A DNA stretch of 44,403 bases. It comes from Treponema sp. GTDB taxonomy: Bacteria; Spirochaetota; Spirochaetia; Treponematales; Treponemataceae. Positions 25,818 to 33,348 of this stretch are shown here, piece after piece. The translations under genes and the position numbers were made by a program. The DNA lies in NCBI GenBank assembly GCA_024691105.1, contig JAILNY010000158.1, forward strand, positions 1-44,403, given 5' to 3'. The notes under the pieces are model-generated. The model was not told where the DNA came from and ran no database searches. It saw only the letters and a program-made list of their open reading frames with translations. Numbering within the stretch: the stretch's first letter is position 1; the number at the start of each line of letters is the position of its first letter.

Positions 25818-26807
25818 ATGGTTGATAAGAAATTTTCAGTTTTAGATTTGTTATCTATGGAGCTTAAAGGGCACGACGAAATTAATCTACGTTGTGTTGC
25901 CGGACGTAAGGGACTTACCCGTACGATTACGGTTCCTGATATCAATCGTCCGGGGCTTGCGCTTTCGGGCTTTTACGAAAGTTTTGCTTATCAGCGTGTT
26001 CAGCTTTTTGGACGCGGCGAAGTTGCGTATTTGAATAAGCTTGAAGCCGAAGGAAACGTTGAATCAATCAAGCAGTTTTTTTCGTTTGCAATTCCCTGCT
26101 GTATTTTTACGCACAATCTTGAGCCGTCGCCTGTATTCAGGCAGCTTGCAGAAGAAGTATGCTGTGCCATCCTTGTTTCTAATCTTGAGTCAACGGAACT
26201 TTCAAACCGTCTTGTCCGCCTTTTTTCTAATATATTTGCGCCGAGAAAAACAATGCACGGCGTTCTTGTAGAAGTATTTGGTGAAGGAATTCTTCTTTGC
26301 GGACACTCGGGCGTCGGAAAGTCAGAGACGGCTCTTGATCTGGTTGAACGCGGTCACCGTCTTGTAGCCGATGACATTGTCGAAATCCGGTGTGTAAACG
26401 GTAACACAATTCTGGGGCAGGGAGCAAATTCACTTATCACGCACCACATGGAAATCCGCGGCCTTGGTATTATCAATGTATCAGAGCTTTATGGTGTCGG
26501 TGCCATTCGCGGACAAAAAGAAATTCAGCTTGTAGTTGAGCTTGAAGAATGGGACTCAAACAAGATATATGACAGAATCGGAACAAATCAAAGGACTGTA
26601 GACTTGTTAGGTGTAAAGATTCCTGCGATTGAGATTCCTGTAAAGCCTGGTCGTAACCTGCCTATCATCATTGAGGCTGCTGCAATGAACGAGCGTCTTA
26701 AGAAGATGGGTTATAACTCGGCCCGTGACTTTAATCAGAATGTGCTCAGATGGATTGAAACCGGAGAAGCACAGACTGCCTATTACGGTCAGGACGATAA
26801 TTATTGA
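25818..26807 (+). CDS. hprK: HPr kinase/phosphorylase
   Basis: 329 residues from the ATG at 25818. This start is chosen because a longer frame from 25782 would overlap the promoter, and because MVDKKFSVLDLL matches HprK N-termini. The Walker A loop GHSGVGKSE, the following ALDLVERGHRLVADD, the MEIRGLGIINVSELYGVGAIR signature and the C-terminal MNERLKKMGYNSARDF are present. It phosphorylates and dephosphorylates HPr on Ser46. It is encoded 53 bp upstream of HPr itself. In treponemes this pair often occurs without complete sugar-PTS permeases, which points to a regulatory role. hprK, ptsH, lexA and holA have small gaps and probably form one transcript. Confidence 0.96.
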   Translation: MVDKKFSVLDLLSMELKGHDEINLRCVAGRKGLTRTITVPDINRPGLALSGFYESFAYQRVQLFGRGEVAYLNKLEAEGNVESIKQFFSFAIPCCIFTHNLEPSPVFRQLAEEVCCAILVSNLESTELSNRLVRLFSNIFAPRKTMHGVLVEVFGEGILLCGHSGVGKSETALDLVERGHRLVADDIVEIRCVNGNTILGQGANSLITHHMEIRGLGIINVSELYGVGAIRGQKEIQLVVELEEWDSNKIYDRIGTNQRTVDLLGVKIPAIEIPVKPGRNLPIIIEAAAMNERLKKMGYNSARDFNQNVLRWIETGEAQTAYYGQDDNY

Positions 26808-26860
26808 AAAATGTTTGAAAAAACTGTAAAAGAATAAGCATCTGTTGGAGGATTGCAAGT

Positions 26861-27127
26861 ATGGTCGAAAAAATTTTAACTGTTAAAAACCGCGCCGGTA
26901 TTCACGCGAGACCTGCGACACTTATTGCTCAGATGGCAAATAAGTATACTTCTGAAATTACATTGGAAAAGGATTCCATTGTAGTAAATGCAAAGTCAAT
27001 TATGGGAGTAATTACAATGGCAGCAGGTTATAACACAACAATGACTCTTAAAGTTGAAGGACCGGATGAGAGCGAAGCAGCCAGTGCTATCGAAAATCTC
27101 TTTGAAACTAAATTTGATGATGAGTAG
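26861..27127 (+). CDS. ptsH: Phosphocarrier protein HPr
   Basis: 88 residues, the usual HPr length. The phosphorylatable His15 is in RAGIHARPAT and the HprK target Ser46 is in NAKSIMGVITMA. Both sites are intact, so it can serve as both PTS carrier and regulator. GGAGG lies 8 nt upstream of the ATG, in contrast to the leaderless first gene hprK, as expected for an internal operon gene that needs an SD. lexA starts 3 bp after the stop codon. Confidence 0.97.
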   Translation: MVEKILTVKNRAGIHARPATLIAQMANKYTSEITLEKDSIVVNAKSIMGVITMAAGYNTTMTLKVEGPDESEAASAIENLFETKFDDE

Positions 27128-27130
27128 TTT

Positions 27131-27742
27131 ATGAAAGAAATTACAGAAAGACAAAAAGAAATCCTGAATTTTATTTCTGATTATCAGGAAGAAAATTCTT
27201 ATCCTCCTACAGTAAGAGAAATAGGTGATCACTTTAACGTATCAATCCGTGCGGTTCAGGATCATATTACAGCTCTTCAGAAAAAGGGTTTTATTACTCA
27301 GACTCAAAAGAAGTCACGCTCGATAAAGGTGCTTGTAGATGAACGCAAAAAAGATACAGGCATGTTTATCGAAAAAGTTCCTCTTATCGGAACTATTGCA
27401 GCTGGAAAGCCGCTTTTGTGTGAAGAAAATTATGAAGGCTACGTCACATTGACAGAGCCTTTTATCAGACCTGGGAAAAGTTATTTTGCATTGCACGTTC
27501 GCGGTCAGAGTATGATTAATGCCGGAATTTTAGAAGGCGATCTTGCAATTATTGAACAGGCTTCCAGCGCTGTTGACGGTCAGATTGTAGTTGCCGTAAT
27601 TGATGATGCCATTACACTTAAACGTTATTTTAAAGAAGCATCGCGCATAAGACTTCAGCCGGAAAATCCTGCATTCCATCCGATTTACTGCCAGGATGTC
27701 CGCATTGTCGGCGTTCTTGCAAATCTTGTTCGTACTTACTAG
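27131..27742 (+). CDS. lexA: LexA repressor (SOS regulator, S24 self-cleaving protease)
   Basis: 203 residues, as in E. coli. The N-terminal winged helix has TVREIGDHFNVSIRAVQDHITALQ as the recognition region. The self-cleavage site is Ala91-Gly92 in GTIAAGKP, the catalytic Ser127 is in RGQSMI and the catalytic Lys164 is in AITLKRYF. It should repress DNA-damage genes and be inactivated by RecA. The recognition helix reads SIRAVQDHITALQKKG, so its operator may differ from the E. coli SOS box. The placement just after ptsH (3-bp gap) is unusual; no LexA box is obvious to me nearby. Confidence 0.94.
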   Translation: MKEITERQKEILNFISDYQEENSYPPTVREIGDHFNVSIRAVQDHITALQKKGFITQTQKKSRSIKVLVDERKKDTGMFIEKVPLIGTIAAGKPLLCEENYEGYVTLTEPFIRPGKSYFALHVRGQSMINAGILEGDLAIIEQASSAVDGQIVVAVIDDAITLKRYFKEASRIRLQPENPAFHPIYCQDVRIVGVLANLVRTY

Positions 27743-27758
27743 GAAATAATTTTTAACG

Positions 27759-28799
27759 ATGAGTATTCCTGTTTATCTCTACATGGGGCCGGAATTTGGA
27801 GAAAGAAGCGATGCAGTAAATTCGCTTAAGAACGCGCTTAAAAAGAAATTCGGCACGTTTGATGATTATCTCTATTACGCCTCTGATACATCTGTAGCTT
27901 CTGTTGTCTCGCTTTTGCAGAGTGAATCTCTTTTTACTCCGGCTACCTGTATCGTTTATAAATGCGCAGAACTCATCAAGAAAAAAGAAGATATCGAGCT
28001 TTTAGAGTCATGGATAAAATCTGTAACTCCTTCTTCAAAAAATCAGAGCCCTAAAGACTCTTCTGTTTTAATTCTTGTCTCTGACGAAACAAAGGTTGAG
28101 ACAAAACTTTCTAAACTTATTCCCGAAGAAAATAAAAAGATTTTCTGGATAATGTTTGAAAACCGCCGTGTTCCGTGGCTTAAAGATTATTTTAGAAAAA
28201 ACGGTTATACGATAGAAGACGATGCAGCGGAACTGATTCTTGAACTTGTCGAAAATAATACTGAAAGTTTAAAGACTGAGTGTTCAAGATTTTTTATCTG
28301 CTTTCCTCAGGGGACTTGTATTACGTGCGAAAACGTAGAATCTGTTCTTGCAAACACAAGAGAAGAAACTGTCTTTACTTTATTCAATGCGTTAACCGAT
28401 GCAGGACAGAGCCAGGCTCACAGATTTGAAAACGCGCTTTTAATTCTGGAAAAATTACGGCTTGCAAAAGAGCCTTATGTAAAACTGATTTCGGGGCTTG
28501 CAAGCTGTTTTAGAAAACTTGCCGCTTATCATGAACTCAGCAAGGCCGGTCGTCCGGATGATTTTAAGCTTAAGACTATCGGGATTTCAACTTCGACAAT
28601 GCGCACTCAGTATTCAAATGCAGCTCGCCTTTGGAGCGCCGGACAGACGATGGCGATTTTGTCGCTTTTGTCAGCTGCTGATATGAATATCCGTTCTTCA
28701 GGGACTGCATTGGAAGAGTCTTATCTTGAACTGCTTTTGTATTCGATAGTGGTAAAAAAAGGCGGTTCAATTCAGACTTACCAGGAAGACGAGATTTAA
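27759..28799 (+). CDS. holA: DNA polymerase III delta subunit
   Basis: 346 residues, the usual HolA size. The N-terminal YLYMGPEFGERSDAVNSLKNAL, the SLLQSESLFTPATCIVYKCAELI block, and the alpha-helical C-terminal collar domain (EKLRLAKEPYVKLISGLASCFRKL, TALEESYLELLLYSIVVKKGG) fit the clamp-loader delta family. It opens the beta clamp in the replisome. It lies 16 bp after lexA, with AGGAAA a little further than usual from the ATG. Overlap with a replication gene may explain the linkage to lexA, which is inference. Confidence 0.88.
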   Translation: MSIPVYLYMGPEFGERSDAVNSLKNALKKKFGTFDDYLYYASDTSVASVVSLLQSESLFTPATCIVYKCAELIKKKEDIELLESWIKSVTPSSKNQSPKDSSVLILVSDETKVETKLSKLIPEENKKIFWIMFENRRVPWLKDYFRKNGYTIEDDAAELILELVENNTESLKTECSRFFICFPQGTCITCENVESVLANTREETVFTLFNALTDAGQSQAHRFENALLILEKLRLAKEPYVKLISGLASCFRKLAAYHELSKAGRPDDFKLKTIGISTSTMRTQYSNAARLWSAGQTMAILSLLSAADMNIRSSGTALEESYLELLLYSIVVKKGGSIQTYQEDEI

Positions 28800-28827
28800 T
28801 TTTTTTTTTGATTCAGCGGTTTTGTTT

Positions 28828-29049
28828 TTAGTTTAAGTTGTTAAGAAGATTTTTAAGAGAAGCAAGTTCTTCCTGGGTAAGGGTTACGCCTTTGCCCATT
28901 TTTTCGTGATCAGGTGACCAGCTTCGTAAATCGTATTTTGCAGGACGTCCGCCCCACGAAACCATATTCAATTCAAGCTTCCAGCCGCCCTTGCCTTCTG
29001 AAACTACACCAAGATTCTGTTCGATAGAAAAAGAAAAATCGTCTGCCAT
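28828..29049 (-). CDS. PC4/YdbC-like ssDNA-binding domain protein
   Basis: 73 residues. The sequence FSIEQNLGVVSEGKGGWKLELNMVSWGG followed by KYDLRSWSPDHEKMGKGVTL is the YdbC/PC4 fold pattern: a strongly twisted beta-sheet then a C-terminal helix. Family members bind single-stranded nucleic acid as dimers. A GGAGGAA Shine-Dalgarno lies just before the ATG. The gene converges on holA with 28 bp between the stops and no clear hairpin. Confidence 0.85.
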   Translation of the reverse strand: MADDFSFSIEQNLGVVSEGKGGWKLELNMVSWGGRPAKYDLRSWSPDHEKMGKGVTLTQEELASLKNLLNNLN

Positions 29050-29176
29050 GAATTCCTCCGGAAATATTATACAGCAATGTGTGGTTTTAGAGAATGGAGA
29101 TTTATCGTTTTTTGTTGTTGTTCACTTGCAAGAAATGTAATAAAATATACATAACTAAAATTTATGGGGGAATATA

Positions 29177-30181
29177 ATGAAAAAGTATCTTCTACTTGCA
29201 TTAACGGCAATGGCGTTGATATTTGTATCATGTAAATCAACTGAACAGGAAAAACCTGAAGATGATCAGACACAACAGGTTGTAGAACAGCCTGCTGGTG
29301 ATGAAAATAACGGCGACAAGACTGATGCTTCACAGGCTAAGACTAATGCCGAGAAAAATGCATTGTTACTTGAAAAAGTTGACGAGTCTCGTTCAAATGC
29401 GATAAAAGCTGGTGCACAGGAATATTTTACTGAAAAAGTTGATGAAGCAGACAAAAAGCTTAAAGAACTTAGAGAGCTTGCTTCTAACTCGGATAAAGAT
29501 TATTCAGCACAGCTTAATGATTTGAATTACAGATATCTTGCTTTACAGAAAGCTTCTGAGACAAAGGCTCTTAAAGCAAAGATTGAAGAAAACGGATTTA
29601 ACTCAGATCATCAGGCAGCTTACGATGCCGCAGAAAAACTTCTTGCAGAACTTGAAAAACTGATTGCAGAAAGCGATGACGGAAAATTGATGTATAAATC
29701 AGCAGAGGCAACTTACGCTGCATATCATGCAATTTATTTTGATTCATTCAAAAAACTTGCAAACAAAGAACGTGATGCAGCTCTTGCAGAAAAGAAAAAT
29801 GCAGACAGTGTTAAAGCTGGTGTTGCACGCAAAGAAGAATACAAGAATACTACAGAATTACTTACAAAGGGTGATTCATGTTATGCAACAAAAAATCCGG
29901 AAGGAGCTTACGACAACTATAAGCTTGCAAAAGAAAAGTTTGCCGCTCTTTACAAAGATGTTTCAGAAAAACGTGCCGCTGCACAGAAAAAAATTGATGA
30001 AGCAAAAGAAAAGGTAAGAAATGTTGATGCATTTGCAGAACAGGCTGATGAAGTAGCTCCTATTGGTGATCAGAAAATTGACGGTATCGAAGAAAAAGAT
30101 ACAGTCCTTCTTGAAGAAGATAAATTCCAGGATCCTGAAGAAGCTGTTATCAAAGTTGACGAAACTGTGGAGGTTAAATAA
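29177..30181 (+). CDS. Alpha-helical lipoprotein of unknown function
   Basis: 334 residues. The signal peptide MKKYLLLALTAMALIFVSC ends in a lipobox with Cys19, so the protein is probably tethered to a membrane. The body is strongly charged and helical, with repeated Ala-Glu-Lys-rich segments of about 60-80 residues suggesting helical hairpins, and an acidic C-terminus. GGGGG lies before the ATG. Its stop codon overlaps the ATG of the next gene (TAATG), a clear sign of translational coupling. No enzyme motif is visible. A structural or scaffolding role in the envelope is possible but inferred. Confidence 0.7.
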   Translation: MKKYLLLALTAMALIFVSCKSTEQEKPEDDQTQQVVEQPAGDENNGDKTDASQAKTNAEKNALLLEKVDESRSNAIKAGAQEYFTEKVDEADKKLKELRELASNSDKDYSAQLNDLNYRYLALQKASETKALKAKIEENGFNSDHQAAYDAAEKLLAELEKLIAESDDGKLMYKSAEATYAAYHAIYFDSFKKLANKERDAALAEKKNADSVKAGVARKEEYKNTTELLTKGDSCYATKNPEGAYDNYKLAKEKFAALYKDVSEKRAAAQKKIDEAKEKVRNVDAFAEQADEVAPIGDQKIDGIEEKDTVLLEEDKFQDPEEAVIKVDETVEVK

Positions 30182-30882
30182 TGAAAAAGATTATTTCCAT
30201 ACTATCAACTGCCTTGCTTGCAAGTGCTCTTTTTGCTGCAAATTACAGCTACAAAGACAATACATATCAGAAGCTTGCTGATGAATATACAAAAAAGGCT
30301 GAAGCTGCTTTAGATGCCGGTGAATATGACCTTTCTGTTGAATATGCTAAGAAGGCAGAAGAAAATGCCGCTCTTTCAAGAGCATTCATTGAAAACATGC
30401 TTGCACGCCAGAATGCAGAAGAACAGCTCAATAAAGCAGAAAAGAAGCTTAACTGGGCAAAAGGAATTATGGCTGACAAGAACTTCCCTATGGCATACAG
30501 CGCAAGTGAACAGGCTTACAACAATGCAAAGGATGCATACGAAAAAGAAGACTTTGTTTCTGCTGAAAACTATGCAAAGCAGGCAATTGCCGCTTTGGAA
30601 GGTGTTCGCGAAGTAACTCCACTTCCACAGTTCTATGTTGTTCGCCCTTGGGCAGAGACAAAAGACTGCTACTGGAATATTTCGGGCAGAAAGTATGTTT
30701 ACAATAACCCTCTTCTTTGGGAAAACCTTTATCAGAAGAACAAAGGCAATATGCCTCGTCCAAATGATCCTAACCTTATTCTTCCTGGTATGAAGATGGA
30801 AATCCCAAGCTTGACTGGTGAATACCGCGAGGGAACATACAACCCTAACAAACAGTACGAAGCATACAGCGCAAACCGCTAG
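30181..30882 (+). CDS. Secreted helical-repeat protein with a C-terminal LysM domain
   Basis: 233 residues. The signal peptide probably cleaves after ALFA (near residue 20). Residues about 22-145 are Ala/Glu/Lys-rich helices with TPR-like periodicity (AEAALDAGEYDLSVEYAKKAEEN and EKEDFVSAENYAKQAIAALEG). Residues about 155-205 form a LysM-type domain: YVVRPWAETKDCYWNISGRKY, LWENLYQKNKGNM, NLILPGMKMEIP. LysM domains bind peptidoglycan, so this is likely a cell-wall-binding partner of the coupled lipoprotein. A strong terminator at 30922-30967 ends the two-gene transcript. Confidence 0.82.
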   Translation: MKKIISILSTALLASALFAANYSYKDNTYQKLADEYTKKAEAALDAGEYDLSVEYAKKAEENAALSRAFIENMLARQNAEEQLNKAEKKLNWAKGIMADKNFPMAYSASEQAYNNAKDAYEKEDFVSAENYAKQAIAALEGVREVTPLPQFYVVRPWAETKDCYWNISGRKYVYNNPLLWENLYQKNKGNMPRPNDPNLILPGMKMEIPSLTGEYREGTYNPNKQYEAYSANR

Positions 30883-30921
30883 GTTAAAGCTGGACTTTAG
30901 TTCACTATAAACATTGAATAA

Positions 30922-30967
30922 AACGCTTGTGCGGCCTTAACTGAGTTCCGCGCAGGCGTTTTTTTTT
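30922..30967 (+). terminator. Intrinsic terminator after the LysM gene
   Basis: A 13-bp stem (AACGCTTGTGCGG with CCGCGCAGGCGTT, two wobble pairs), a 13-nt loop, then an unbroken T-run through 30967. Confidence 0.85.
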
Positions 30968-30969
30968 GC

Positions 30970-31011
30970 CTACGGAATCTCTTGCGCGGCCACGCGCAAG
31001 AGATTCCGTAG
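30970..31011. repeat. Perfect 19-bp inverted repeat
   Basis: CTACGGAATCTCTTGCGCG (30970-30988), loop GCCA, then its exact complement (30993-31011). It sits directly after a complete terminator, so another terminator is not needed for the upstream gene. No T-run follows. Confidence 0.85.
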
Positions 31012-31199
31012 ATTGACGCGCCAAGGATATGTTGACACGCCGAAAATTCCGCCGGACCTGACGTATCGATTTTTTTTTAACAATTCTGTATAATTGCATA
31101 AATATTAAAACGCTTCGCGCATGCTGTGAATATTCTGATTTTTTTGCAGAGGTTTCATATCCGCGCGGACAACTTTACGATTTTACAATGGGGTAAAAT

Positions 31200-33290
31200 A
31201 TGTCAATGACAAATGTACCAGAAATTTTTGGCAGTATGGTATTTAATCAGCAGGTGATGAAAAAGACTTTGTCTGCTCGTGTTTACAATGCACTTAAGCA
31301 TACGATGGAAGACGGCACACCGCTTGATCTCGATGTTGCAAATCAGATTGCAGAAGCAATGAAGAACTGGGCAATTTCAAAAGGTGCAACTCACTATACT
31401 CACTGGTTTCAGCCATTGACAGGAATTACTGCAGAAAAGCATGACAGCTTTTTGACACCTGTGTCAGAAGGTAAAATCATAATGTCGTTTTCCGGAAAAG
31501 AGCTTATTAAGGGTGAACCTGACGCGTCGAGTTTTCCTAATGGCGGTAAACGCTCTACTTTTGAAGCGCGCGGCTATACTGTGTGGGACCCGACATCATA
31601 TCCGTTTATAAAAGATCACTCGCTTTGTATTCCGACAGCGTTTTGTTCGTATAACGGAGAAGCGCTTGATAAAAAGACACCGCTTTTGCGCTCGATGGAG
31701 TCGCTGAATGAACAGGCTTTGCGCATATTAAAACTTTTTGGTAACGAAGCAAAGCATGTTACAACTACAATGGGTCCTGAACAGGAATACTTTTTAGTTG
31801 ATGAAAAATTATATCAGAAAAGAAAAGATCTTAAGATGACGGGGCGCACGCTGTTTGGCGCAAAGCCTGTTAAAGGTCAGGAAATGGATGACCAGTATTT
31901 TGCTGCGATTAAGCCGCGCGTCATTGAATACATGGAAGACCTTAACAACGAGCTCTGGAAGCTTGGAATCTATGCAAAAACAGAACACAACGAAGCCGCT
32001 CCTGCTCAGCACGAAATGGCTCCGATTTTTACAACTTCAAATCTTGCTGCCGACCAGAATCAGCTTACAATGGAAATAATGAAAAAGGTTGCACGCCGAC
32101 ATGGCCTTATCTGCCTTTTGCACGAAAAACCATTTGAAGGCGTTAACGGAAGTGGTAAGCACAACAACTGGTCAATTGCAACTGACAAGGGCGAAAATCT
32201 TTTTGCACCAGGAAAAACTCCCCGCCAGAATGCACAGTTCCTTTTGTTTTTGACAGCCGTTATCAAAGCAGTTGATGACAATCAGGATTTATTGCGCTGT
32301 TCTGTTGCAAGTGCCGGAAACGACCATCGTCTTGGAGCTCACGAAGCGCCGCCTGCAATTATGTCAATTTATGTCGGTGATGAACTTGAAGAAATCTTAG
32401 AATCTATAAAAGAAGGAACAGAATACGGCGGCCGCGGTAAATCAAAGATGTCAATCGGCGTTGATGTTTTACCGGGAATTCCAAAGGATTCAACTGACCG
32501 TAACCGTACAAGTCCGTTTGCCTTTACCGGAAACCGATTTGAGTTCCGCTCGGTAGGTTCAAACCTTTCTATCTCTGGACCAAACACGGCCCTTAATGCA
32601 ATCCTTGCAGATACATTAAAGACTTTTGCCGATGAGCTTGAAAAGTCTTCTGACTTTGATGCGGATTTGCAAAAGCTGATTAAGCGCGAGATTACTGCTC
32701 ACTGGAATATTCTGTTTAACGGGAATGGCTATGATGAGTCATGGGTCTGTGAAGCAGAAAAGCGCGGGCTTAAAAATTACCGCACAACGCCAGATGCAAT
32801 GGCGCATTATCTTGATGAAAAAAATATTCGTCTTTATACACAGATGGGAATTTATACAGAAAGTGAGATGCAGAGTCACTTTGACATCAAGCTTGAAAAA
32901 TACTGTCAGGTATTAAACATCGAAGTTGGTACAATGCTTGAGATGGTAAATCGCGACATTATTCCTGCAGCGTTTAAATATATGAATGTTCTTGCAGATA
33001 CAGAGTTTAAGATGCAGAGAGTATTCAGCTTGTGTGATGCGGGTCTTAACATGATGAAAAAATTGAACGACCTTATCAACGAGCTTGATATTAATGCTGA
33101 AAAGCTTTTTGCAATGCATGAAGACGTTAAAAATATTTCTGGAATTCTTAATAAGGCAAAGGCTTATGCTGATACAATTTTGCCGCAGATGAAAAAAGTT
33201 CGCGATGTTGCGGACTCTATTGAACCTCTGCTTGGCGAAGACTATAAGCCATTTCCAAGCTACGAGGATTTGCTTTTCAGCGTGCAGTAG
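31200..33290 (+). CDS. glnN: Type III glutamine synthetase
   Basis: 696 residues, in the range of GSIII enzymes (about 700), much larger than GSI. It forms glutamine from glutamate, ammonia and ATP. GSIII features are the TTTMGPEQEYFLVD metal-binding strand, KTEHNEAAPAQHEMAPIF, NGSGKHNNWS, GAHEAPPAIMSIYVG and the long helical C-terminus. GGGG before the ATG acts as the SD. Gut Bacteroidetes and treponemes commonly use GSIII for ammonia assimilation. A convergent GH5 gene follows, with a long perfect hairpin between them. Another in-frame ATG lies two codons after the start. Confidence 0.96.
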   Translation: MSMTNVPEIFGSMVFNQQVMKKTLSARVYNALKHTMEDGTPLDLDVANQIAEAMKNWAISKGATHYTHWFQPLTGITAEKHDSFLTPVSEGKIIMSFSGKELIKGEPDASSFPNGGKRSTFEARGYTVWDPTSYPFIKDHSLCIPTAFCSYNGEALDKKTPLLRSMESLNEQALRILKLFGNEAKHVTTTMGPEQEYFLVDEKLYQKRKDLKMTGRTLFGAKPVKGQEMDDQYFAAIKPRVIEYMEDLNNELWKLGIYAKTEHNEAAPAQHEMAPIFTTSNLAADQNQLTMEIMKKVARRHGLICLLHEKPFEGVNGSGKHNNWSIATDKGENLFAPGKTPRQNAQFLLFLTAVIKAVDDNQDLLRCSVASAGNDHRLGAHEAPPAIMSIYVGDELEEILESIKEGTEYGGRGKSKMSIGVDVLPGIPKDSTDRNRTSPFAFTGNRFEFRSVGSNLSISGPNTALNAILADTLKTFADELEKSSDFDADLQKLIKREITAHWNILFNGNGYDESWVCEAEKRGLKNYRTTPDAMAHYLDEKNIRLYTQMGIYTESEMQSHFDIKLEKYCQVLNIEVGTMLEMVNRDIIPAAFKYMNVLADTEFKMQRVFSLCDAGLNMMKKLNDLINELDINAEKLFAMHEDVKNISGILNKAKAYADTILPQMKKVRDVADSIEPLLGEDYKPFPSYEDLLFSVQ

Positions 33291-33292
33291 TG

Positions 33293-33335
33293 CTTTATGC
33301 CACGCGATTGCTTGTCGCAATCGCGTGGCATAAAG
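33293..33335. repeat. Perfect 19-bp inverted repeat between convergent glnN and GH5
   Basis: CTTTATGCCACGCGATTGC (33293-33311), a 5-nt loop, then its exact complement (33317-33335). It begins 3 nt after the glnN stop codon. Only weak T-richness follows in either direction, so a normal intrinsic terminator is not certain. Confidence 0.85.
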
Positions 33336-33348
33336 TGACTTTACTTCC

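Larger units (their letters stand above)
30883..31199. other. Spacer between the LysM gene and glnN
   Basis: No gene is supported. It contains the intrinsic terminator (30922-30967), a 19-bp perfect hairpin (30970-31011), GC-rich spacer sequence to about 31060, and then an AT-rich region with TATAAT at 31089-31094 (TSS about 31101), a probable glnN promoter with a weak -35. The resulting leader of about 100 nt is not recognised as a riboswitch. Confidence 0.6.
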
